This document shows positions 35,296 to 43,616 of a stretch of 64,000 nucleotides of DNA, piece after piece. The stretch is taken from the NCBI RefSeq assembly GCF_900607225.1, contig NZ_LR027842.1, positions 1,392,865 through 1,456,864 on the forward strand. The letters run 5' to 3'. The position numbers and the translations under genes were made by a program. The stretch is from [Pseudopropionibacterium] massiliense. Its GTDB lineage: Bacteria; Actinomycetota; Actinomycetes; Propionibacteriales; Propionibacteriaceae. The first letter of the stretch is position 1, and every line of letters begins with the position of its first letter. The notes beneath the pieces were generated by a model. The model did not search any database. It was given only the letters and a program-made list of their open reading frames with translations, and was not told where the DNA came from.

Positions 35296-37845
35296 GTGCG
35301 TGCATTCCGACGATTCACCGTTCATCCTGTGCTGCCCGAACGCATCGCGAAGCTCGATGCGCTGGCGAAGAATCTTCGCTGGTCGTGGCATCAGGAAACC
35401 CGGGATCTTTTCCGGGCAATCGACCCGAAACTCTGGGAGGAAGTGGGAGAGGACCCCGTGAAACTGCTGTCCGCGGTGCGTCCCGAACGGGTCCAGCAGC
35501 TCGCGGCCGACCACGTCTTCGCCCGTAACGTGGGTCTCCTCCACGACGATCTGGTCAACTACCTCTCCGCCGACCTGTGGTTCCAGCGCTACGCCGCCGA
35601 GAACAAGGGAGCGCCCGCGGGCATCGGCTACTTCTCCGCCGAGTTCGGCGTCAGCCAGGTGCTTCCCCAGTACTCGGGTGGCCTGGGAATCCTCGCCGGC
35701 GACCACCTGAAGGCGGCCTCCGACCTCGGCCTGCCCCTGATCGGGGTCGGCCTTCTCTACCGGTTCGGGTATTTCCGGCAGTGGCTGAACGCCTCCGGGT
35801 GGCAGCAGGAACGCTACCCGGTGCTGCCCTCCAACGAAATGCCCGTGGCCCGCCTGCTGGATTCCGCCGGGAACCCGCAGGAGATCAGCGTGGAGGTCTC
35901 CGGGCGGGAGGTCTTCGCCTCCATCTGGGTGGCCTCCGTCGGCCGCATCCCGCTGCTGATGCTCGACACCGACCGCGACGACAACGACCCTGAGGCCCGC
36001 AACATCACTGACCGGCTCTACGGCGGCGGCACCGAGCATCGTCTCGCGCAGGAGGTCGTCCTTGGCATCGGTGGTGTCCGGGCACTGCGCCGCTACTGCG
36101 AGATCACCGGTCGTCCCCAGCCCGATGTCTACCACTGCAACGAGGGCCATGCCGGGTTCCTCGGTTTCGAACGCATCCGCGAGTACCTGGCCGATGGGCA
36201 TGACCTTCCCACTGCCATCGAGTTGACCCGCGCCGGAACCGTCTTCACCACCCACACTCCCGTGCCGGCGGGAATCGACCGTTTCGACAAGAGCCTCGTG
36301 GAGCACCAGTTCGCGAACTTCGATCCCGGGCTGCCGCTGGATGCCATCATGTCCTTCGGTTCCGAGACCTACCACGGCGGCGACCCGTCGCGTTACAACA
36401 TGGCCGTCCTCGGGTTGAGGCTCGGCCAGCGCGCCAACGGTGTCTCCAAGCTTCACGGCGAGGTCTCGCGGGAGATGTTCAACGGCCTGTGGCAGGACTT
36501 CGACGCCACCGAGGTGCCCATCGGTTCCGTCACCAACGGTGTCCACCACCGCACCTGGATCCACCCGGAGCTCCTGGAGATCCTGAAGGCGCACACCGAC
36601 GACGCCAGCACGGTCGTCGACGGCTACGACTGGGCCGCCATCCAGGAAGTGGACGACGACACCCTCTGGGGCCTGAAACGACAGCTGCGTTCCTCCATGA
36701 TCCAGATGGCGCGCAAACGCCTGGCGGAGTCCTGCAAGGCCCGGGGCATCCCCGCCGACTGGACCTCCGAGGCACTGAACCCGCGGGTCCTGACCCTCGG
36801 TTTCGCCCGCCGCGGCGCCTCCTACAAGCGCCTGACGCTGATGCTGTCGAACCCGGAGCGCCTGAAGGCCCTCCTCAACCACCCCACCACGCCCATCCAG
36901 ATCGTGATCGCGGGCAAGGCCCACCCCGCCGACAACATCGGCAAGTCGCTGATCCAGCAGATGGTGCAGTTCTCCGACCAGGACGACGTGCGCGGCAAAC
37001 TGGTCTTCCTGCCCGACTACGACATGTCCCTGGCCCGTCCCCTGTACCCGGGCTGCGACGTGTGGGTCAACAACCCGCTGCGGCCCTACGAGGCCTGCGG
37101 CACCTCCGGCATGAAAGCAGCCCTCAACGGCGCCGCGAACCTGTCCATCCGCGACGGCTGGTGGGACGAACTGTACTCACCGAGGTTCGGTTGGGAGATT
37201 CCCTCGGCGGAGGGCATCACGGACCAGGCCGAGCGTGACGCCGCGGAGGCCGAGTTCCTCTACTCGATCATCGAGAACGAGATCATCCCGCGCTTCTACA
37301 CCCTCGACGCGAACGGCAACCCCGCCGAGTGGCTCAAGATGATGCGCGATTGCATCTCCGAACTCGGCCCGGAGATCCTCGCCTCCCGCATGGTCCGCGA
37401 CTACGTCACCGACTACTACACCCCGGCCGCGCGTTCCCTCGCCGCCCGGAACGATGATGGCGTCGCCGCCGACCTGGCGAAGTGGAAGGAACGGATCCGC
37501 CGCGACTGGCACACCGCCCAGGTCGTCGGCCTCGACGTCGGTGTCATCGGGCAGCTCGAGACCGGCACCGTCCTGCGTCCGACCGTTGACGTCCGGCTCG
37601 GTGCCCTGAGGGCCGAGGACGTCGCGGTGCAGCTGATCTTCGGCGACGTCGACAACGAGGACAGGCTCCACAACATCCGCAAGTACCCGACGGTTCCCGT
37701 CGGGGAGGCGGACGGGGTGACCCGGTTCGTCGCCGAGATCCCCACCCGCTACGCGGGACAGATCGGTTGCCTGGCCCGCATGGTGCCCTCGCATCCGCTG
37801 CTGGCCAGCGACTCCGAGATGGGGTTGTCCGCCGTCATCAGGTGA
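35296..37845 (+). CDS. glgP: Alpha-glucan (glycogen/maltodextrin) phosphorylase, GlgP/AglP type
   Basis: PLP-dependent phosphorylase that releases glucose-1-phosphate from alpha-1,4-glucans. About 849 aa; of the shorter bacterial subfamily without the mammalian regulatory N-terminus. The PLP-lysine is in ACGTSGMKAALNGAANLS near residue 606. N-terminus RAFRRFTVHPVLPERIAKLD. The GTG at 35296 is preferred because TAATTT lies 6 nt upstream and the protein then begins at the conserved RRFTV block; the ATG at 35290 is only two codons earlier. Divergent from glgE, so synthesis and breakdown genes share a promoter region. Confidence 0.94.
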   Translation: MRAFRRFTVHPVLPERIAKLDALAKNLRWSWHQETRDLFRAIDPKLWEEVGEDPVKLLSAVRPERVQQLAADHVFARNVGLLHDDLVNYLSADLWFQRYAAENKGAPAGIGYFSAEFGVSQVLPQYSGGLGILAGDHLKAASDLGLPLIGVGLLYRFGYFRQWLNASGWQQERYPVLPSNEMPVARLLDSAGNPQEISVEVSGREVFASIWVASVGRIPLLMLDTDRDDNDPEARNITDRLYGGGTEHRLAQEVVLGIGGVRALRRYCEITGRPQPDVYHCNEGHAGFLGFERIREYLADGHDLPTAIELTRAGTVFTTHTPVPAGIDRFDKSLVEHQFANFDPGLPLDAIMSFGSETYHGGDPSRYNMAVLGLRLGQRANGVSKLHGEVSREMFNGLWQDFDATEVPIGSVTNGVHHRTWIHPELLEILKAHTDDASTVVDGYDWAAIQEVDDDTLWGLKRQLRSSMIQMARKRLAESCKARGIPADWTSEALNPRVLTLGFARRGASYKRLTLMLSNPERLKALLNHPTTPIQIVIAGKAHPADNIGKSLIQQMVQFSDQDDVRGKLVFLPDYDMSLARPLYPGCDVWVNNPLRPYEACGTSGMKAALNGAANLSIRDGWWDELYSPRFGWEIPSAEGITDQAERDAAEAEFLYSIIENEIIPRFYTLDANGNPAEWLKMMRDCISELGPEILASRMVRDYVTDYYTPAARSLAARNDDGVAADLAKWKERIRRDWHTAQVVGLDVGVIGQLETGTVLRPTVDVRLGALRAEDVAVQLIFGDVDNEDRLHNIRKYPTVPVGEADGVTRFVAEIPTRYAGQIGCLARMVPSHPLLASDSEMGLSAVIR

Positions 37846-37877
37846 CCCGGGCCGTGCCCTGCCGGCACGCCGCAACC

Positions 37878-37917
37878 GGAAAGCCCCCGCGGGGAAAGGA
37901 ACCCGCGGGGGCTTTCC
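37878..37917. terminator. Strong bidirectional terminator between glgP and glgX
   Basis: GGAAAGCCCCCGCGGG (37878-37893) and CCCGCGGGGGCTTTCC (37902-37917) form a perfect 16-bp stem with an 8-nt loop between the convergent glgP and glgX stop codons. No long T-tract. The strongest hairpin found in the window. Confidence 0.88.
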
Positions 37918-37936
37918 CGTGCCAGTGGTACCGGGA

Positions 37937-40066
37937 TCAGGGCATGAGGGACAGGGGCATGCCCAGCAGCTCGGCGGCGGTGGTCGGCACGTCGCAACGC
38001 ATCAGCACCACGCAACGTCCCGGGACCCTCAGCACGGAACCGGGCGACAGTTCCTCGGACGGCAGCTCATCGGTTCCCGCCGAATGCCAGGCGATCTTCA
38101 GGTGGGCGGCCCAGGGCAGGCCGGGAAGGGTCACGTCTATGGGATCGGCCCCCGAGTGGAACCACGTCAGGAAGGCATTCGCCTCATCGGAGACGTACAT
38201 GCCCAGCAGGCGGCGGGACCCGTCGTGCCAGTCCTGCTCTGTCATCTGGGCGCCGTGGTCGTTGAACCAGGTGAGATCGACGCGTCCGAGGTTTTCCCCG
38301 TGGGCGTTGATGACGTCCGTGTGGTGCAGGTAGCGGTCGGGACGCAGCAGGGGATGCTTCGTCCTCAGGCGCAGGAGCTCGGCCAAGCGGCTCCGGACCG
38401 CCTGCCAGCGGGCATCGGGGGTCCAATCCACCCAGCTCAGCGGAGAATCCTGGCAGTAGGCGTTGTTGTTGCCCTTCTGGGTGCGCCCGAACTCGTCGCC
38501 GGCGAGGATCATGGGGGTCCCGGCGGCGAGAACCTGGGTGGCGTGCATGTTGAGCACCTGCCGGGCCCGCAGGTCATTGATGGCGGGATCGTCGCTGTCG
38601 CCCTCGAAACCGTGATTCCAGGAACGATTGTTGTCGCTGCCGTCGCGGTTGCCCTCCCCGTTGGCGGAGTTGTGCTTCACGTCGTAGCTGACCAGGTCGC
38701 GCATCGTGAACCCGTCGTGAGCGGTGACGAAGTTGATCGAGGCCTGCGGGGGACGACCGTTGTGCTGGAACACGTCGGGGGAACCGGAAAGCCGGGTGGC
38801 GAGCTCCTGGACCCCGTGAACGGTGCTCTTCCAGTAGTCGCGCACGTGATCACGGAACCGGTCGTTCCACTCCGACCAACCGAGACCGAAGCTGCCGAGC
38901 TGATACCCGTAGGGGCCGATGTCCCAGGGTTCGGCGATCAGCTTCACCCCGGCGAGCGCAGGGTCGGAGTCGATCTGCTGCTTCAGGGGATGGTCATGGA
39001 CGAAATGATGCTGGCCGTTGCGGAACAGGGTGGGAGCCAGATCGAAACGGAACCCGTCGACCCCCATGTGCTCCACCCAGTAACGCAGGGAGTCGACTAT
39101 CAGCTGCCGCACCATCGGCGTGGCGGAATTCACCGAGTTCCCGCAGCCGGTCACGTCGTAGTCGTCCCTCAGGTCATCGGTGAGACGGTAGTAGCCCGCG
39201 TGGTCGATACCGCGCATGGAAAGCGTCGGACCCTCGTGCCCGCCCTCCGCGGTGTGGTTGTAGACGACGTCGAGGATCACCTCTATGCCGGCGTCGTGGA
39301 GAGCGGCGACCATGGCCTTGAACTCCGTCACCTGGTTCCCGAGGGTGCCCCGGGTGGCGTAGTAGGCGTGCGGGGCGAAATAACTGAGGGTGTTGTAGCC
39401 CCAGTAGTTGCTCAGCCCCTTGTGGGCGATGAAAGGCTCGGATGCGTAGTGGTGGATGGGCAGCAGTTCCACCGCCGTGACGCCGGTGTCCAGCAGATAG
39501 GAGATCACGTCCGGGTAGGCCAGGGCCGCATACGAGCCGCGCAGGTGTTCGGGCACCAGCGGGTGCATCTTCGTGAAACCGCGCACGTGCATCTCGTAGA
39601 TGACCGACTCCGCCATCGGACGCCTACCACCCGCCACCGGAGGAGGTGCAGGGGTGTCGGCGACGACGACGCTGAGCGGCACGGCCCCGAAGGAATCGGT
39701 GGCGTCGGGACGGAAATCGTCGTGGGCCAGGTGATCGTGGATCGGGCCCCGGTAGTCGATGCCGCTGGTCACGGCCCGGGCGTAGGGGTCGAGCAGCAGC
39801 CGGGCCGGATTGAAACGGCGGCCGCGGCTCGGCGCCCAGTCCCCGTGCACGCGGTAGCCGTACTCCTGCCCCTCACCGATACCGGGAACGAAGGCGTGCC
39901 AGATTCCCCGGCCGTCCTCCCTCATTTCCACGTTTCGTTGGTTCTTCATCAGGTCCACGAGCGACAGCTCCACGCGTTTGGCGTGGGGGGCCCACAGACC
40001 GAAGCTGACGCCGTCCTTCTCGACCTTTGCTCCCAAGCGGCTGGTGTCGAGCGGCTCAATGAACAT
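37937..40066 (-). CDS. glgX: Glycogen debranching enzyme
   Basis: 709-aa isoamylase-type GH13_11 enzyme that removes alpha-1,6 branches from phosphorylase-limit glucan. N-terminal CBM48-like domain (GVSFGLWAPHAKRVELSLVD), barrel with MHVRGFTKMHP, catalytic Asp in GFRFDLAPTLFR, acid Glu in AEPWDIGPYGYQ, and the GlgX-specific INFVTAHDGFTMRDLVSYDV. Start ATG 40066 with GGAAGGCG upstream. Convergent with glgP, with which it works in glucan breakdown; it is divergent from the cysteine desulfurase gene. Confidence 0.95.
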   Translation of the reverse strand: MFIEPLDTSRLGAKVEKDGVSFGLWAPHAKRVELSLVDLMKNQRNVEMREDGRGIWHAFVPGIGEGQEYGYRVHGDWAPSRGRRFNPARLLLDPYARAVTSGIDYRGPIHDHLAHDDFRPDATDSFGAVPLSVVVADTPAPPPVAGGRRPMAESVIYEMHVRGFTKMHPLVPEHLRGSYAALAYPDVISYLLDTGVTAVELLPIHHYASEPFIAHKGLSNYWGYNTLSYFAPHAYYATRGTLGNQVTEFKAMVAALHDAGIEVILDVVYNHTAEGGHEGPTLSMRGIDHAGYYRLTDDLRDDYDVTGCGNSVNSATPMVRQLIVDSLRYWVEHMGVDGFRFDLAPTLFRNGQHHFVHDHPLKQQIDSDPALAGVKLIAEPWDIGPYGYQLGSFGLGWSEWNDRFRDHVRDYWKSTVHGVQELATRLSGSPDVFQHNGRPPQASINFVTAHDGFTMRDLVSYDVKHNSANGEGNRDGSDNNRSWNHGFEGDSDDPAINDLRARQVLNMHATQVLAAGTPMILAGDEFGRTQKGNNNAYCQDSPLSWVDWTPDARWQAVRSRLAELLRLRTKHPLLRPDRYLHHTDVINAHGENLGRVDLTWFNDHGAQMTEQDWHDGSRRLLGMYVSDEANAFLTWFHSGADPIDVTLPGLPWAAHLKIAWHSAGTDELPSEELSPGSVLRVPGRCVVLMRCDVPTTAAELLGMPLSLMP

Positions 40067-40156
40067 GTTTCGCCTTCCGGCCCCCGGTGGGCATCCGCCC
40101 CGAGGGCCGGACCATTTTGCCATATGTCGTCTGATCTCGCGGAAACCTCCGCGTGA

Positions 40157-40190
40157 CAAGCGCTTGACCGGAGCCGCTGATGGTTATGGT
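40157..40190 (+). promoter_or_regulatory. Promoter and palindrome upstream of cysteine desulfurase
   Basis: TTGACC (40164-40169) and TATGGT (40185-40190), spacer 15, are followed by 6 nt and the GTG at 40197, the layout of a leaderless promoter. A perfect 10-bp palindrome CAAGCGCTTG (40157-40166) overlaps the -35. LacI-type repressors favour such sites, but no regulator is known. Confidence 0.5.
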
Positions 40191-40196
40191 GAACCG

Positions 40197-41300
40197 GTGA
40201 GCACCTATCTGGACCACGCCGCCACCTCGCCGATGCGTTCCGAGGCGCGGGATGCGCTGCTTACCGAGCTCGGAAGGGTCGGCAACCCCTCGTCCCAGCA
40301 TCGAGCGGGACAGCGGGCCAGGCGCCGCCTCGAGGAGGCGCGGGAGGAACTGGCGGCGGCGCTCGGCGCCCACCCCGGGGAGGTGATCTTCACATCGGGC
40401 GGTTCGGAGGCCGACTCGATCGCCATCCTGGGTTCCCTGGCCGCCCGGCCCGAAAGACCACGGAGCCTGATCTCGGCGGTCGAGCACCCGGCCGTGCAGG
40501 AGGCCCGTGGCAGGGGGGCCGAGGTGCTCGCGGTGAACTCCCGCGGAGTCGTCGAGGACACCACGTGGGAGGCCGCGGACGAGAAGGTGGCCGTGATCTC
40601 GGTGGTGAGGGTGAACAACGAAACCGGGGTGATCCATCCCCTCGACGGTCTGATCGCCGCCAGCTCGAGGACGGGTGCGTGGAGTCACAGCGACGCCGTG
40701 CAGGCCCTCGGGCACGTGCCCCTGGACTTCCACGCCACGGGTCTGGACCTGATGAGCGTCTCCGCCCACAAGATCGGCGGTCCCGTCGGGTTCGGGGCCC
40801 TCGTCGTGCGGCGCGGCGTCACCCCGGCGCCGATCGGGCTCGGCGGTGGGCAGGAGGGCCGCATCCGCTCCGGTACGCTCCCGGTGGCTCTCGCCGCCTC
40901 CTTCGCGGCCGCCGCGACGGCTGCCGTGGCGGGTCTCGAGGCCGAGTCCGAGCGGCTCCTCGCGCTCCGGGACGGGATCCGCGAGACCGCCTCGGCCTGC
41001 GGGGGACGCATCAACGGCGAGAACTGCGCCCCACACGTCGTCAGCGCCACTTTCCCCGGGATACGGGCCCAGGACCTGTTGTTCCTGCTGGATGCCGAGG
41101 ACATCCACGCCTCGGCGGGTTCCGCGTGCCGAGCCGGGGTGTACCGGCCCAGCGAGGTGCTGCTGGCGATGGGTGCCCCCGAGGACGAGGCCATGTCCAC
41201 GGTCCGGTTCTCCCTCGGCCACACCAGCGGCCGAGGGGACGTCGACCGGCTTCGCGAGGTGCTGCCGGTGGCCGTGGAACGGGCCCGGGCGGCCGGGTAG
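40197..41300 (+). CDS. Cysteine desulfurase (IscS-like, tRNA thiolation)
   Basis: 367-aa PLP-dependent class V aminotransferase-fold enzyme that moves sulfur from cysteine to an acceptor. PLP lysine in SVSAHKIGGPVGFG (~192) and active-site cysteine loop ASAGSACRAGV (~311). N-terminal motif TYLDHAATSPM; histidine GGSEADSIAILGS. Start GTG 40197, six bases after TATGGT with no Shine-Dalgarno. Its immediate neighbour mnmA uses persulfide sulfur, so it likely supplies tRNA 2-thiouridine synthesis (as Rv3025c/iscS next to trmU). Confidence 0.93.
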   Translation: MSTYLDHAATSPMRSEARDALLTELGRVGNPSSQHRAGQRARRRLEEAREELAAALGAHPGEVIFTSGGSEADSIAILGSLAARPERPRSLISAVEHPAVQEARGRGAEVLAVNSRGVVEDTTWEAADEKVAVISVVRVNNETGVIHPLDGLIAASSRTGAWSHSDAVQALGHVPLDFHATGLDLMSVSAHKIGGPVGFGALVVRRGVTPAPIGLGGGQEGRIRSGTLPVALAASFAAAATAAVAGLEAESERLLALRDGIRETASACGGRINGENCAPHVVSATFPGIRAQDLLFLLDAEDIHASAGSACRAGVYRPSEVLLAMGAPEDEAMSTVRFSLGHTSGRGDVDRLREVLPVAVERARAAG

Positions 41301-41303
41301 AAT
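41298..41303 (+). promoter_or_regulatory. Possible -10 for mnmA
   Basis: TAGAAT, close to the consensus -10, begins with the stop codon of the desulfurase gene. TGGAAC 17 nt upstream is a weak -35. It may give mnmA extra expression. Confidence 0.35.
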
Positions 41304-41336
41304 TTTTCGGCCGCAGATCCGGAGAAGGGAGGGGAG

Positions 41337-42413
41337 TTGAAGGTACTGGCAGCCATGTCGGGCGGGGTCGACTCCGCCGTCGCCGCGGCGCGCCTCGTCG
41401 CCGCCGGACACGACGTGACCGGGGTGCACCTGGCGCTGAACCGCAACCCGCAGCCCTACCGGGAGGGGTCGCGCGGCTGCTGTTCCCTGGAGGACGCCCA
41501 CGACGCCAGGCGCGCCGCCGACCTGCTGGACATCCCCTTCTACGTGTGGGATTTCTCGGAGCAGTTCCAGGCGGAGGTGGTTGACGACTTCATAGCCGAG
41601 TACCGCGCGGGCCGCACCCCGAACCCGTGCCTCAGGTGCAACGAGAAGATCAAGTTCGCGGCCGTGCTGGAGCGTGGGCTCGCGCTCGGTTTCGACGCCG
41701 TCGCGACGGGGCACTACGCCCGGGTCGTGGACAACGGGTCGGAACTGGAACTGCACCGCGCCGCCGACCCGGACAAGGACCAGTCCTACGTGCTCGGCGT
41801 GCTGAACCAGGACCAGCTGCGCCGCTCCCTGTTCCCACTCGCCGACACGCCGAAACCGCAGGTGCGGGCGGAGGCCCATTCCCTGGGCCTCAGAGTCGCG
41901 GACAAACCCGACTCCTACGACATCTGCTTCATCCCCGACGGCGACACCCAGGGCTACCTGAGGGCTCATCTCGGCGAGATCCCGGGGCCGATCGTGGACC
42001 GCTCCGGAACCGAGCTCGGGCGGCACAGGGGGCATCACGGATTCACCATCGGGCAGCGCAAGGGCCTCGACCTGCGCGTCCCGGCGCCGGACGGCAACCC
42101 CCGCTACGTACTGCGGATCGAACCGGCCGACAACCGCGTGGTCGTCGGCCCCGGGGAATCGCTGCTGGTCACCCGGCTCGCGGGCATCCGCCCCACCTGG
42201 ACCCAGCACAGGGTGCCCGGGAGGTGGCGGGGACAGGTGCAGTACCGGGCCCACGGCGCGGCTCTGCCCGCCACCATCACCACCGCCGCCGGGGACGACC
42301 GGGTACGGGTGGAACTCGACGCACCGACCCGCGGGGTGGCGCCGGGACAGTCCATGGTGTTCTTCGATGCCACCCGAGTGGTCGGCTCCGCGACGATCAG
42401 CGGGACCTCGTGA
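41337..42413 (+). CDS. mnmA: tRNA-specific 2-thiouridylase
   Basis: 358-aa enzyme that installs sulfur at C2 of wobble uridine 34. PP-loop [10 protein letters not shown] at residues ~8-17. Catalytic cysteines are in [13 protein letters not shown] (~98) and [11 protein letters not shown] (~196). The start is TTG at 41337, giving [22 protein letters not shown] sits just upstream. The TGA overlaps the next ATG by one base (TGATG). Sulfur donor likely the preceding desulfurase. Confidence 0.95.
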   Translation: MKVLAAMSGGVDSAVAAARLVAAGHDVTGVHLALNRNPQPYREGSRGCCSLEDAHDARRAADLLDIPFYVWDFSEQFQAEVVDDFIAEYRAGRTPNPCLRCNEKIKFAAVLERGLALGFDAVATGHYARVVDNGSELELHRAADPDKDQSYVLGVLNQDQLRRSLFPLADTPKPQVRAEAHSLGLRVADKPDSYDICFIPDGDTQGYLRAHLGEIPGPIVDRSGTELGRHRGHHGFTIGQRKGLDLRVPAPDGNPRYVLRIEPADNRVVVGPGESLLVTRLAGIRPTWTQHRVPGRWRGQVQYRAHGAALPATITTAAGDDRVRVELDAPTRGVAPGQSMVFFDATRVVGSATISGTS

Positions 42414-43381
42414 TGCGCGTGACCGCCGCCGGTTCCGTGCCCGGCGATGACTTCCGCGGGGCCCTGGCGGCGATGACCGAGGCCCTTCCGGATGTGCTTC
42501 CCCTCCCCGAGCTGCCCGCCCGGGGCGTGGAATCCGGGATGACCGGCAGGGCGCTGGGAATCATCGACGGCCTCGGTTTCGACATCCAGCCCGCCGGGTG
42601 GCGCCTGACCACTGCACCCGGGGCCGATCATCGCAGGGCGAGGGCCCGGTGGCGCCACGACCTGGACGACGCAGAGGAACTGCTCCAGGGCTTCGACGGT
42701 GTGCTGAAGATCGGGTTGGCCGGGCCGTGGACCCTCGCCGCCACGGTGGAACGCCCCCGGGGAGACCGGGTGCTGGCCGATCACGGGGCCCGCAGGGAGC
42801 TGGCGCAGGCGTTGACCGAGGGCTGGTTCCGGCTCCGGGCGGACCTGCAGCGCCGCATCCCGGGAGCGAGGGTGCTGCTGCAGCTCGACGAACCCGCGCT
42901 GACTGCGGTCGGCGACGGCACCATTCCCACGGCCTCTGGTTTCGGCAGGCACCGCCGCGTCGAGGACCCGGAACTGACCGGTGCCATCAAACCCTTGGCG
43001 GACGGCGCTTGGCTGCACTGCTGCGCCCCCGGGAGCTGGCTGCCGGTGGCGGGACGTGCGGGATTCGCGGCGGCCGCCGTCGACACCCGGCTGTTCCGGG
43101 AATCCGCGGAGATCGATTCCCTGACGGAGTGGGCGCAGGCGGGGCGGGGCCTGGCCCTGGGGGTCGTCGACACCGCGGCCGGGCGCATCCAGGGCGTCGA
43201 CGAACTGGTCCGGGAAAGCCTGCGGGTGCTGCGCCACCTGGAGCTGCCCGCCCCGGGCACCGACTCCGGGGTGCTGCTCACCACGGCCTGCGGCATGGCC
43301 TCCTGGAAGGTGGCGGATGTGCCGGGTCAGCTGGCCTCGCTCCGACGAGCGGCCGCCCTCGTCGCCGAGGCCCTGCACTAG
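42413..43381 (+). CDS. MetE C-domain-like (cobalamin-independent methionine synthase-related) protein
   Basis: 322-aa protein resembling the C-terminal UROD/MetE-like barrel. Zinc-ligand residues of MetE appear conserved: the His-x-Cys pair in LHCCAPGSW (~203) and the later Cys in LLTTACGMAS (~287). The equivalent of the MetE glutamate ligand is not obvious. No MetE N-terminal domain. Coupled to mnmA by TGATG. The same neighbour occurs in mycobacteria (Rv3015c) with unproved function. It may transfer a methyl group to an unidentified thiol. Confidence 0.75.
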   Translation: MRVTAAGSVPGDDFRGALAAMTEALPDVLPLPELPARGVESGMTGRALGIIDGLGFDIQPAGWRLTTAPGADHRRARARWRHDLDDAEELLQGFDGVLKIGLAGPWTLAATVERPRGDRVLADHGARRELAQALTEGWFRLRADLQRRIPGARVLLQLDEPALTAVGDGTIPTASGFGRHRRVEDPELTGAIKPLADGAWLHCCAPGSWLPVAGRAGFAAAAVDTRLFRESAEIDSLTEWAQAGRGLALGVVDTAAGRIQGVDELVRESLRVLRHLELPAPGTDSGVLLTTACGMASWKVADVPGQLASLRRAAALVAEALH

Positions 43382-43384
43382 ACT
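43379..43384 (+). promoter_or_regulatory. -10 element for leaderless 74-aa membrane protein
   Basis: TAGACT, a strong actinobacterial -10, followed by 7 nt and the GTG at 43392. Its TAG is the stop codon of the MetE-like gene. No clear -35. Confidence 0.5.
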
Positions 43385-43391
43385 TGCCTTC

Positions 43392-43616
43392 GTGCGGTTC
43401 TTCTCCGACCTCAACCTGAACGGCCCCACCCCGCTTCGTGCGCAGCCCCGGGTCGGGGAGTGGGGGCCGGAGATGGTGCCCTCCACCCGTTGGAAGAAAT
43501 GGGCTCGGGTACTCGTGCCGCTGATCGCGATCGGCCTGGCCGTCGGGGTCTTCTTCCTTGCCCGAACCTTCTACCTGCTGCTCACCGGGGACGAGGCCGG
43601 GGCCTATTTCTCGTAG
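43392..43616 (+). CDS. 74-aa single-span membrane protein
   Basis: Hypothetical protein beginning MRFFSDLNLNGPTPLRAQPR, then WGPEMVPSTRWKKWARVLVP and a single membrane helix (about residues 40-62, LVPLIAIGLAVGVFFLARTF). Start GTG at 43392, 7 nt after TAGACT, so probably leaderless. Its 3' end overlaps the convergent ABC permease gene by 13 bp. I do not recognise the family. Confidence 0.6.
   Translation: MRFFSDLNLNGPTPLRAQPRVGEWGPEMVPSTRWKKWARVLVPLIAIGLAVGVFFLARTFYLLLTGDEAGAYFS

Noticed and set aside
41627-42412. N-terminal extension of the MetE-like frame over mnmA
   Set aside because: Shadow of mnmA; the true start is the ATG at 42413 in a TGATG junction.
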